Assembly: GCA_002067405.1 (NCBI GenBank)
Contig: MVRP01000078.1
Span: 1-16,815, forward strand
From: Syntrophorhabdaceae bacterium PtaU1.Bin034
GTDB taxonomy: Bacteria > Desulfobacterota_G > Syntrophorhabdia > Syntrophorhabdales > WCHB1-27
Length of the DNA stretch: 16,815 bases
Reading direction: 5' to 3'
How positions within the stretch are numbered: the stretch's first letter is position 1; every line of letters starts with the position of its first letter. A model generated the notes under the pieces. The model worked only from the letters and a program-made list of their open reading frames with translations. It was not told where the DNA came from and made no database searches. Both the position numbers and the translations under genes were made by a program. Of this stretch, positions 7,950-14,007 are shown piece after piece.

Positions 7950-8021
7950 CAGGGGGAGGGGTGAACCAAAAGGGCAAACGTGGGAACAACCAGGCCAAAT
8001 GAGTGGGGTCCCCTCCCCCTG
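7950..8021. repeat. Perfect 12-bp inverted repeat after the IS110 remnant
   Basis: CAGGGGGAGGGG (7950-7961) and CCCCTCCCCCTG (8010-8021) are exact reverse complements separated by 48 bp. It begins at the base after the transposase stop codon. It could be a sub-terminal repeat of the element or a folded 3' RNA end. There is no T-run, so it is not a normal intrinsic terminator. Confidence 0.7.
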
Positions 8022-8097
8022 ACCATAACAGTCGACATTCGTGAGGCTTGACGATGTCCGCCCGTGCCATGAGCTTACATAAAGCTGGTTTATAACC

Positions 8098-8340
8098 ATG
8101 CGTAATGACCTATCCCTTAGACATGGCATGGAACAGATCATTTTCTGGAAAGTATCCCGATGGGTGCGTGGTGCGGACATGATCCGCAGAACCAAGAAAG
8201 AGAAAAAGGAGCCGGACAAAAGAAGCCAAGACGGATGGTCGGCAATGGAGCTCCAGACCCTGCAAGAAACGGTCAATTTCTTGATGGGGGAAAACTATCT
8301 CTTGACAAGGGGCCCTTTAATGGGTGCTTTGCCCTGTTGA
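8098..8340 (+). other. Doubtful 80-codon reading frame at the right end of the inserted segment
   Basis: An open frame starts at ATG 8098, is rich in Lys/Arg/Glu (RRTKKEKKEPDKR) and runs through the right terminal repeat of the ISAs1 element, stopping at the TGA inside the 91-bp repeat. No Shine-Dalgarno is seen, and the last ~10 residues are encoded by IS terminal sequence. I recognise no family. It is either a fragment of a lost gene or chance. Confidence 0.2.
8311..8336 (-). repeat. Right inverted terminal repeat of the ISAs1-family element
   Basis: On the minus strand it begins CAGGGCAAAGCACCCATTAA and ends AGGGCC, matching 6140-6166 with one mismatch and one gap. It abuts the second 91-bp repeat at 8337. 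It lies about 0.94 kb farther from the transposase than expected because of the inserted IS110-derived segment. Confidence 0.85.
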
Positions 8341-8427
8341 AGCCGTCCTTTTGCTGGCGCCTGCACATTATCGGAGTTATACTTCCATTTGAGGGCCGCA
8401 CGATGCAAATGGCCGGCCCATTTCTAA
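8337..8427 (+). repeat. 91-bp direct repeat, copy 2
   Basis: This copy is the right border of the island and is colinear with 748-838 at a constant offset of 7,589. The arms of the possible hairpins are unchanged: CCATTTG at 8385-8391, CAAATGG at 8406-8412 and CCATTT at 8418-8423. It ends three bases before the AGGAGGG ribosome-binding site of the next gene, so here it forms the leader of that gene. Confidence 0.85.
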
Positions 8428-8442
8428 AACAGGAGGGAATGT

Positions 8443-8703
8443 ATGGCAAAGCGATGTGTAATGGGACTGCTCGTGACGAACAGGGTTCAAAACGTACCGG
8501 AATTACAGAAGATTTTTACGGAGTGCGGCTGCTACATCAAGACAAGGCTGGGCCTTCACGACACGGATGCAAGCTCTTGCTCTCCTAACGGCATCATTCT
8601 TCTGGAGCTTTTCGGCGGTGATCAGGCATATGCTGAAGTCGAGGAAAAACTGAAGGCCGTCCAAGGGCTGCAGGTGCAGAAGATGATCTTCGATCAGGCG
8701 TAA
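8443..8703 (+). CDS. 86-aa ACT-like protein, resembling the TM1266-type small regulators
   Basis: A complete small gene with a strong ribosome-binding site (AGGAGGG, 7 nt before ATG). The protein has the alternating pattern of an ACT-like ferredoxin-fold domain. Strand 1 is CVMGLLVTNR (5-14), then helix VPELQKIFTECG and strand 2 YIKTRLGLHD (31-40). Strand 3 is GIILLELFGGD (50-60), then helix AEVEEKLKAVQ and strand 4 LQVQKMIF (76-83). This resembles the family annotated as putative iron-only hydrogenase system regulators (TM1266-like). The resemblance is from memory of the pattern and is moderate; no hydrogenase gene is in the window. The gene lies directly after the second 91-bp repeat, which may contain its promoter or leader structure. 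Confidence 0.8.
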   Translation: MAKRCVMGLLVTNRVQNVPELQKIFTECGCYIKTRLGLHDTDASSCSPNGIILLELFGGDQAYAEVEEKLKAVQGLQVQKMIFDQA

Positions 8704-8782
8704 GTGTGGTTACGGCAGGACCGGATAGAACGACAGATTTGACCGCAAGCCCGTGCGCCATCATCGACGAAAAGAAGGAAGT

Positions 8783-8845
8783 ATGAAACAGATGATGATC
8801 AAACTCGGGCTTCAGGCTCTGCGCTCCCCTATCTCTATCCGGTAG
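8783..8845 (+). other. Possible 20-residue micro-ORF
   Basis: ATG at 8783 follows AAGAAGGAAGT, a fair ribosome-binding site, and reads MKQMMIKLGLQALRSPISIR before TAG. It could be the cut-off start of a longer gene. The surrounding 8704-8902 shows nothing else. Confidence 0.2.
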
Positions 8846-8902
8846 ATGCTTGCTGAGACCCGCTGTCTCCTTGTTGAATCACAACAACAATGCCGCCTGC
8901 AG

Positions 8903-9124
8903 CTAGGCTGCCCTTGATTGTTTCAATAACCCGGCGAGGCCGGTTATCACATCGTGAACCTGGTCGAACAGGTCTTTCTCGCGATGGACCAACTGGGTCT
9001 CTCGAGTAATATCCTTTTTGTTGTGGGCTTCGACCCATTCATCCCGGAGGCGTTTCAGTTCCTCACTGAGAACGTCGAAACGGAGGCGAAAGTCGTTAAT
9101 TCTCTTATCTTTTTCTTCATCCAT
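8903..9124 (-). CDS. 73-aa charged helical protein of unknown function
   Basis: A small gene with a good ribosome-binding site (GGGAGG, 6 nt before ATG 9124). The protein is almost wholly helical and highly charged: MDEEKDKRINDFRLRFDVL, then SEELKRLRDEWVEAHNKKD, then HREKDLFDQVHDVITGLAG. Heptad-like spacing of Leu/Phe/Val suggests a coiled coil. There is no signal peptide, Cys or known motif. It stands alone and faces the same way as the lipid transport operon, about 280 bp downstream of that operon's last gene. I know no family name for it. Confidence 0.75.
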   Translation of the reverse strand: MDEEKDKRINDFRLRFDVLSEELKRLRDEWVEAHNKKDITRETQLVHREKDLFDQVHDVITGLAGLLKQSRAA

Positions 9125-9406
9125 GGCATCCTCCCGTTAAGAACCTCGGTTTTGTCAAACAACTGTATTCCTTTTCATGCTCTATTCTCCCTCCCCTTCC
9201 ACAGTTCCATAGTAGTCAGATCGCAAAGGCGAATGCGGTTACGCCTTGGTCTCACCCTTTTGTTGGTGACCTCAAACCCCGGCGAGTTGCTCCGGCTCAT
9301 GGTTAAACGTGTGAACGGGACAAGATGTTGTCAAGGAATAAGGTATGAAGCAGAGACTACATACAGGTCTCCGGCGACGGCGAAATCGGTTAGAATAGCA
9401 ACAAAG
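9125..9406. other. Intergenic, nothing recognised
   Basis: This 282-bp stretch between the 73-aa gene and the end of the lipid transport operon has no convincing reading frame on either strand. It presumably carries the promoter of the 73-aa gene, but I see no clear -35/-10 pair. Confidence 0.5.
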
Positions 9407-10024
9407 TTACTTTGAACCGGCTCCGCTGTTGACGACTGTCCTGAGACGGGCGGTCATTTCATCGCTGAGCGCCCCCAGGACATGGCTCATGGCCGAGACG
9501 ACGGCGGGGTAGCCCCGCCCTTCGATCGGTTGGCTGAGGTTGGATTCCTGCCTGATGAGAAGCTCTTTTCCATCCTTCGAGAGAACGCTCCATATCGCCC
9601 TCAGCTGTACCCGTTCATCCTGTATCGGATCAAGTCTCCTTATGTTCACCCTCATCCTGTAGTCGACCGGATGGGCTCGTTTATCTGTCAAAACAGTGAC
9701 GTTTTCCAGGCGTGCAGACAGGTTCTCGGCCAGGACCCGGACGACATCCTCGCGCAGCGACCCGGCCCATCTGTCAAACTCCGAATAGTCCATACCGTTG
9801 TGGCCGTCTCTTGTCATTATGTACGGCCGATCGAGGTAATCGGGAATTTCTATCATGCTTACGGCCAGGCAGACGGTTTTGTCAGGCGGTGTCTGTCTTC
9901 CTTCGATTCCCGGCGGTTCGATCGACGTGAGGGTGTAGAACCTGGTCGGAGCGGTGCCACCGCAGCCCATAAGACCGGTAAATACAACCAGGACAGCCCA
10001 AAATGATTTCCATTCTTTCTTCAT
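9407..10024 (-). CDS. PqiC-like (ABC-type transport auxiliary) outer-membrane lipoprotein
   Basis: A 205-aa lipoprotein of the PqiC/YmbA type (DUF330-like), which works with MCE proteins that span the periplasm. A hydrophobic signal (WAVLVVFTGLMGC) ends in the lipobox LMGC with Cys21 as the lipidated residue. The family's F/YYTL motif follows at FYTLTS (29-34). The next segment, IEIPDYLDRPYIMTR, matches the conserved part where these proteins read as 'P.YLDRP.iv'. The C-terminal half has the LRAIWSVLSKDGKELL strand pair and a final helix. ATG 10024 has AAGGAG 7 nt upstream. It is the last gene of the mlaE-mlaF-mlaD operon, 44 bp after mlaD, as is usual for such lipoproteins. Confidence 0.85.
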   Translation of the reverse strand: MKKEWKSFWAVLVVFTGLMGCGGTAPTRFYTLTSIEPPGIEGRQTPPDKTVCLAVSMIEIPDYLDRPYIMTRDGHNGMDYSEFDRWAGSLREDVVRVLAENLSARLENVTVLTDKRAHPVDYRMRVNIRRLDPIQDERVQLRAIWSVLSKDGKELLIRQESNLSQPIEGRGYPAVVSAMSHVLGALSDEMTARLRTVVNSGAGSK

Positions 10025-10068
10025 TTCTCTTCTCCTTAACCCCCGCCTTTCATGGGACTTCGCATCAT

Positions 10069-11043
10069 CTACCGCTTCTTTCTCCCCCAGACTATTGCAT
10101 CAGGATGGGCTTCCAGATAATCCGACAGCAAGCGGATTGAGCGAGCCGCTTTTGATATCTCATCGACCCCCGCGTCTATATCGCCTGCGAGCGCCCGGCC
10201 CTCGGTTATCGCCTCCTGGCTGGTCGCCATGGTCTGCTCGGCTTGAGCAAGGGCCTTCTTCGCCTGTTCCAGGGTTTGCTTCACCTGCATCGGAATGCCC
10301 TCCTCGCCTGACAATGCCTGATCCATCTTTGCCGAGACGTCCCGGATAAGGCCGCTTGCCTCCCGGACGTTCGCCAGGATCGGGCCTATCTGGCTATTCA
10401 CGCTTTCCATGGTCTTCGCAGTCTCTTTCAGTGTCTTGTCCAGGGATCTCATGCTCGACTTCGTCGTTTCCGAACGGACGAACTCATCGATTCCGGCCAC
10501 TGCTGATCGCATTTTTTCAACAAGGTCCTCGATAGGAATATCTTCAAACCTCTTTGACAACTCCTCGACAGTGGACGGAGTTGTGGGGATCTCCGGATAT
10601 TTGCCGGAGCCGACAAGCCTTATGGGTTTGTCAGGGAACAGATCGAGCGCTACCGCCAGGCTGCCGGTCACGAAGCTCTGCGCCTGAAGTTGTGCTTTCA
10701 ATCCCTTGCTGATAAGGGCCTGGAGATAGTCTTCCGAGCTTGAAATCGGCCCTACCCTCTTTACCTTGCCCACCTCGAAGTCAACTTCAACCGGTATGAC
10801 GAAGGAAAGATCTGTTGTCCTTAGTTGCAGGGAAATGTTGCTCACCGAGCCAACCTTTACCCCCCGGAACATGACCGGAGCCCCGACATTCAACCCTCCC
10901 ACCGATTCCGCAAAGTACATAACGTATCTTTCCCGTTTCGTAAAAAGCCTGCCCGAACCGAAGATCAGCACTACTGCAACAGCCAGAACAATGGCCCCCA
11001 GGACAAATGCGCCGATGGCTGTTTTACTCGCCCGTTTGCTCAT
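10069..11043 (-). CDS. mlaD: MCE-domain lipid transport protein, MlaD-like
   Basis: A 324-aa substrate-binding component of an Mla-type lipid ABC transporter. One N-terminal membrane helix (about 9-29, IGAFVLGAIVLAVAVVLIFG) is followed by a single MCE domain (about 38-137). That domain has the family landmarks YFAESVGGLNVGAPVMFRGV and KVGSV. A long helical region follows (about 155-315) with many Ala/Gln/Glu repeats that probably forms a coiled-coil tube. It ends in the typical LSDYLEAHPDAIVWGRKK tail. I placed the start at ATG 11043 because AAAGGAG lies 7 nt upstream. An in-frame ATG at 11049 lies 1 nt from that site, and one at 11085 would add residues unlike the family. The gap to mlaF (228 bp) is unusually long for this operon and holds repeats. 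Confidence 0.9.
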   Translation of the reverse strand: MSKRASKTAIGAFVLGAIVLAVAVVLIFGSGRLFTKRERYVMYFAESVGGLNVGAPVMFRGVKVGSVSNISLQLRTTDLSFVIPVEVDFEVGKVKRVGPISSSEDYLQALISKGLKAQLQAQSFVTGSLAVALDLFPDKPIRLVGSGKYPEIPTTPSTVEELSKRFEDIPIEDLVEKMRSAVAGIDEFVRSETTKSSMRSLDKTLKETAKTMESVNSQIGPILANVREASGLIRDVSAKMDQALSGEEGIPMQVKQTLEQAKKALAQAEQTMATSQEAITEGRALAGDIDAGVDEISKAARSIRLLSDYLEAHPDAIVWGRKKR

Positions 11044-11075
11044 TGCCATTCTCCTTTTGCAATTATTGGACCTCC

Positions 11076-11119
11076 CCTTCAACAAAAAGAAGAGGCATTA
11101 AACCGCCGGCTCTCGTCGC
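11076..11119 (+). repeat. 44-bp direct repeat, copy near mlaD
   Basis: Exact copy of 11250-11293, 174 bp away. On the minus strand it carries the last codons and stop of mlaF, displaced downstream of the true gene end. Confidence 0.9.
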
Positions 11120-11181
11120 CCTCTGCTATGCTGAGGAGCGGAGGAGATAGGGAGCGGAGGAGGAAATGCCTGTTCGCCGTT

Positions 11182-11245
11182 GCACCTCTGCACCTCTGCA
11201 CCTCTGCACCCATGCACCTCTGCCCCCATGCACCTCTGCACCGTT
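11182..11245 (+). repeat. Octanucleotide tandem repeat, eight units
   Basis: Eight units of 8 bp: GCACCTCT three times, GCACCCAT, GCACCTCT, GCCCCCAT, GCACCTCT, GCACCGTT. Five are identical and three are variants. It lies between the two 44-bp copies, in the leader of mlaD. The period of 8 is not a multiple of 3, so it is not a coding repeat. Confidence 0.9.
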
Positions 11246-11249
11246 GCCT

Positions 11250-11293
11250 CCTTCAACAAAAAGAAGAGGCATTAAACCGCCGGCTCTCGTCGC
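11250..11293 (+). repeat. 44-bp direct repeat, copy overlapping the mlaF 3' end
   Basis: Exact copy of 11076-11119. It contains the mlaF stop codon (11272-11274) and its last codons, so this is probably the original copy. Confidence 0.9.
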
Positions 11294-12072
11294 GCCATTC
11301 CGTCCGTGACCTCGTCCATGGCGGAAGCCTGACCCCGGGTCAGGAAATTGCGGATTGTCGGGTGGCGGCACTCGGCGAGAAGTTGTTTCGGGTCACCGCT
11401 CGCGATCATTGTTTTTGATGCGGCATCGAGGAAAACCGAGTTGTTGCCTATCGCAAAAATACTGGGAAGTTCGTGCGTCACCATCACGATGGTCGTTCCC
11501 AGGTTGTTGCGCAATTCGAGGATAAGGTCGTCGAGACGTCTGGCAGTAATGGGGTCAAGACCTGCGGAAGGCTCATCGAAGAAGAGTATTTCGGGGTCCA
11601 GCGCCATGGCGCGCGCCAACCCCGCACGTTTCTTCATGCCCCCGCTGATCTCTGACGGGTAGAACTCTTCGAACCCCGCCATACCGACAAGGGAAAGCTT
11701 CAATGAAGCTATTTGCCGGATCCGTGAAGGGCTTAGCGGCGTATACTGCTCAAGCGGAAGCGCCACATTTTCGAGAAGCGTCATCGAGCTCCAAAGGGCG
11801 CCGCTCTGGTAGAGAATGCCGCAGCGCCGGACGATTCGGTTCATCTCCTCGGGCTCCAGGTCCCAAAGACTCGTTTCCCCGAACAAAACCCTGCCTTTGG
11901 CCGGCCTCTGAAGACCGATAAGATGCTTCAGCAAGGTGCTCTTGCCGCAGCCGCTTCCTCCCATGATGATGAAAATATCGCCCTTATTGATGGTGAAGTT
12001 GAGGTCTCGCTGAAGGACAAGACTGCCGTATGCCATGGTGAGGTCCTGAACGACGATATGAGGCTCAGCCAT
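11272..12072 (-). CDS. mlaF: Mla-type lipid ABC transporter ATPase
   Basis: A 266-aa ATPase that drives lipid movement between inner and outer membrane with MlaE and the MCE protein. All nucleotide-binding motifs are present: Walker A GGSGCGKS (38-45), Q-loop Gln89, signature ISGGMKKRAGLARA (142-155), Walker B ILFFDEP (162-168) and switch His200. The ISGGM(K/R)KR form of the signature and the YQSGALWSSMTLLENV stretch are characteristic of MlaF/Mkl ATPases. I chose ATG 12072, preceded by AGGGTGG, over a TTG at 12093 that would overlap mlaE. The start is 10 nt after the mlaE stop. The last codons lie in a 44-bp direct repeat. Confidence 0.93.
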   Translation of the reverse strand: MAEPHIVVQDLTMAYGSLVLQRDLNFTINKGDIFIIMGGSGCGKSTLLKHLIGLQRPAKGRVLFGETSLWDLEPEEMNRIVRRCGILYQSGALWSSMTLLENVALPLEQYTPLSPSRIRQIASLKLSLVGMAGFEEFYPSEISGGMKKRAGLARAMALDPEILFFDEPSAGLDPITARRLDDLILELRNNLGTTIVMVTHELPSIFAIGNNSVFLDAASKTMIASGDPKQLLAECRHPTIRNFLTRGQASAMDEVTDGMARREPAV

Positions 12073-12082
12073 TTTATCCACC

Positions 12083-13219
12083 CTATATGCCAAGCATGTA
12101 GCAGGCCACCGTGATGATGGCAGTAGCGATAATGATGCTTACAATGCCCGTAACAACCGCTGATCTTGTAGCATCGCCTACGGCTGATGCGCTTCTGCCG
12201 CATTGCATTCCTCTCAAACATCCGGCGAGCGCGACCAGGATGCCGAACACGAAGCCCGAGAAGATGCCGATACCCACGTTAGTCAGGTTGACGGCAGCCT
12301 TTGTCTGGTTGTAGTACTCCCTCATCCCGAGATCGAGCCCCAGCACCCCGACAATGAGACCGCCGAGTATACCCATGATATCCGCGTACAGGGTCAAAAG
12401 CGGCATCATAAGCCCAAGGGCAAGCAACCTGGGAAGGACAAGGAAGTCTATGGGGGCAATCCCGGATGTCTTCAACGCATCGATTTCTTCATTCACCTGC
12501 ATGCTGCCGAGTTGGGCGGCAAAGGATGCACCCGTCCTGCCTGCCATGATGATTCCCGCCATAATGGCGCCCATGGCGCGAAACATCGCAATGCCGACGA
12601 GGTTCGCGACAAACAGCTGCGCCCCGAACATCTTCAGCTGGATGGCGCCCACGAAGGCAAGGATGAGGCCAACGAGCAGGCTGATCAGGGAGACTATGGG
12701 AAGGGCCTCAATGCCGCACTGCTGGATATTGAGCAGCAGATCCGACCGGCGAAAACGCGCTTTCCCCACTGCCAGGCGGAAGCAACCGGACGTCACATCC
12801 CCCAGAAACCTGAGTGTTTCCAGCATCCGGCGCCACACATCGGTCGCTCTGCCGCCGATCCTGGCGAGCCACGGCTCACCCCTCTTTTCGGTGGCTGTTC
12901 CTTTTTGTTCGGGCACCGCGAAAGCAAGGGTAAGAAGGCGCCGGATTCCCTCGGGCAGGCCCTCCCGATCCATCTCAATGCCCTTCTTCCTGCATAGAAC
13001 AATGAGGGAAAAGACGAACGAGAGCAGTGCGCTGTCCCAGTCGGCAAGACCCTCGGTATTAAAAGTCACCCGAGTCGGTACAGGAGTGGCTTCAAGTTCC
13101 TTCTCGAGATCCGTCAGCTCCGGCACTTCTGCGTCGAGTCGCCAGTTATTTAACAGGGAGACCGTGACGGACCCATCAACAAGCCGTTCGAATCGCAGGT
13201 TATCATTTGAAGAATGCAC
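12083..13219 (-). CDS. mlaE: Mla-type lipid ABC permease with STAS-like N-terminal domain
   Basis: A 378-aa inner-membrane permease. Residues 1-110 form a soluble domain of STAS type (VTVSLLNNWRL, then VTFNTEGLADWDSALLSFVF and a final helix). This is the role MlaB plays as a separate protein in E. coli. Residues ~140-378 are the MlaE permease, with about five hydrophobic segments. It has the family motif AGRTGASFAAQLGSM (226-240), the EEIDALKTSGI stretch (244-254) and PRLLALGLMMPLL. It starts at GTG 13219, with a purine-rich GGAAGAAGAAAA upstream; no ATG is nearby. First gene of the operon. No MlaC-type periplasmic carrier gene is present in the window. Confidence 0.92.
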   Translation of the reverse strand: MHSSNDNLRFERLVDGSVTVSLLNNWRLDAEVPELTDLEKELEATPVPTRVTFNTEGLADWDSALLSFVFSLIVLCRKKGIEMDREGLPEGIRRLLTLAFAVPEQKGTATEKRGEPWLARIGGRATDVWRRMLETLRFLGDVTSGCFRLAVGKARFRRSDLLLNIQQCGIEALPIVSLISLLVGLILAFVGAIQLKMFGAQLFVANLVGIAMFRAMGAIMAGIIMAGRTGASFAAQLGSMQVNEEIDALKTSGIAPIDFLVLPRLLALGLMMPLLTLYADIMGILGGLIVGVLGLDLGMREYYNQTKAAVNLTNVGIGIFSGFVFGILVALAGCLRGMQCGRSASAVGDATRSAVVTGIVSIIIATAIITVACYMLGI

Positions 13220-13563
13220 GCTTTTCTTCTTCCTTACCCGAACCCCCTCACCTTCTTATCAGGGCCCCAGTCCTGAACTTACCATGCCGCGTTGATTAAC
13301 GGCAACACCTTTTCGAGCCTGCTCAACCGCAAACGTTTGCCAGCCGGCCCTCTCCGTCCCGTCAAACGTACCCCCTTTTTCGCGCGAGCATTTGGTTCTA
13401 TGACAGCCGGGACATTGCCCTCACATCTCACGCCAACCTGCCCCGGCCTTGTTGCCCGAATGTTCACCGTGCCGTCAGCATGCGGCTCGCTTATACTTTA
13501 CTTATCCTAACGAGGCATGAAGACGGACAGAAGAGGGCTCGCATGAAAACAGGAGGAGAGAGA
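13220..13563. other. Divergent intergenic region between mlaE and the 60-aa gene
   Basis: No convincing gene lies here. It must hold the promoter of the minus-strand mla operon and that of the plus-strand 60-aa gene. A TATACT at 13492-13497 is a possible -10 for the latter, without a good -35 at the right distance. Minus-strand promoter elements are not clear. Confidence 0.45.
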
Positions 13564-13746
13564 ATGAATCTTCTGGAATCAACCGGGAGTTTGAGAGTGA
13601 GAGAACCTTTTAACAACATCCTCAACAGCAGCGCCATTGCCCTGATGTTATCAGAAAAGCGTCGAAGGGCAGCCAGAGAGAGCATGAAGGGTCGCTCCCT
13701 GCTCTCCATGCTTCTCCGGAAGCTTCATCTACACCGCGGTCCATGA
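13564..13746 (+). CDS. 60-aa basic protein of unknown function
   Basis: ATG 13564 is preceded by a very strong ribosome-binding site (AGGAGGAGAG); an in-frame ATG at 13543 has none as good. The protein begins MNLLESTGSLRVREPFNNIL. It continues with a helix rich in Arg/Lys (LSEKRRRAARESMKGRSLL) and ends LRKLHLHRGP. There is no signal peptide, Cys or known motif. It lies between the divergent promoter region and the acyl-CoA ligase. No family is recognised; coding status rests on the ribosome-binding site and plausible composition. Confidence 0.5.
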   Translation: MNLLESTGSLRVREPFNNILNSSAIALMLSEKRRRAARESMKGRSLLSMLLRKLHLHRGP

Positions 13747-13850
13747 CGTTAACGGATCACGGGTCCCCCGGCATTCAAATCCATACTCCGTGAGCAGGAC
13801 CAAGCAAATCCCTCCCAGGAAGACGGTTCTTCACAAAGGCACATTTTTCA

Positions 13851-13909
13851 TTGACATGAAAGTCGCTCCATAGTAGCATTATGAGTCATTTTTGACCGAA
13901 TGGTCGGCC
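13851..13909 (+). promoter_or_regulatory. Acyl-CoA ligase promoter with TetR-type operator
   Basis: TTGACA (13851-13856), 17-bp spacer, TAGCAT (13874-13879). Fifteen bases after the -10 box lies the near-palindrome GACCGAATGGTCGGCC (13894-13909), where a bound repressor would cover the start site. The same TTGACA/TAGCAT pair plus operator occurs before tetR. Confidence 0.75.
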
Positions 13910-14007
13910 ATTCACGGCGGACCAGAAAGAGCTCCGCACTTAAGGGAGTTCAATCGAGACACAATGTTTTATCCCTTTCAAACAAATCCATTATCAGAGG
14001 TGGTTAA

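Larger units (their letters stand above)
7378..8308 (+). mobile_element. IS110-derived segment inserted in the ISAs1 terminal repeat
   Basis: The segment starts abruptly within an IS110 transposase reading frame and ends before the second GGGGCCC. It holds the 3' half of the transposase gene, a 12-bp inverted repeat and about 290 bp of sequence without a known gene. That right part has short self-complementary stretches (AGCTT/AAGCT and TGGTT/AACCA near 8071-8099) and is where the IS end, and in IS1111-type elements the guide (bridge) RNA, would lie. No RNA can be claimed from this. The left IS end is missing, so this is not a complete element. Confidence 0.6.
6140..8336 (-). mobile_element. 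ISAs1-family element, interrupted by an IS110-derived segment
   Basis: The left end (6140) lies 34 bp beyond the transposase stop, and the right end (8336) carries a matching inverted terminal repeat. Removing the segment 7378-8315 restores an element of about 1,259 bp, a normal size for ISAs1 elements. GGGGCCC occurs at 7371-7377 and again at 8309-8315, as expected for an insertion into the right terminal repeat with a short duplication. The outer flanks (AGTATACT on the left, TTGAAGCC on the right) do not match, so no target-site duplication remains and at least one side has been rearranged. Confidence 0.75.

Noticed and set aside
7950..8021. Intrinsic terminator after the IS110 remnant
   Set aside because: The arms are 48 bp apart and no T-run follows.
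11182..11245. CRISPR-like array
   Set aside because: The units are 8 bp with no spacers and no cas genes nearby; it is a simple tandem repeat.
12354..13295. Long plus-strand open frame opposite mlaE
   Set aside because: It is the antisense shadow of mlaE, rich in Arg/Ser/Pro, with no ribosome-binding site.
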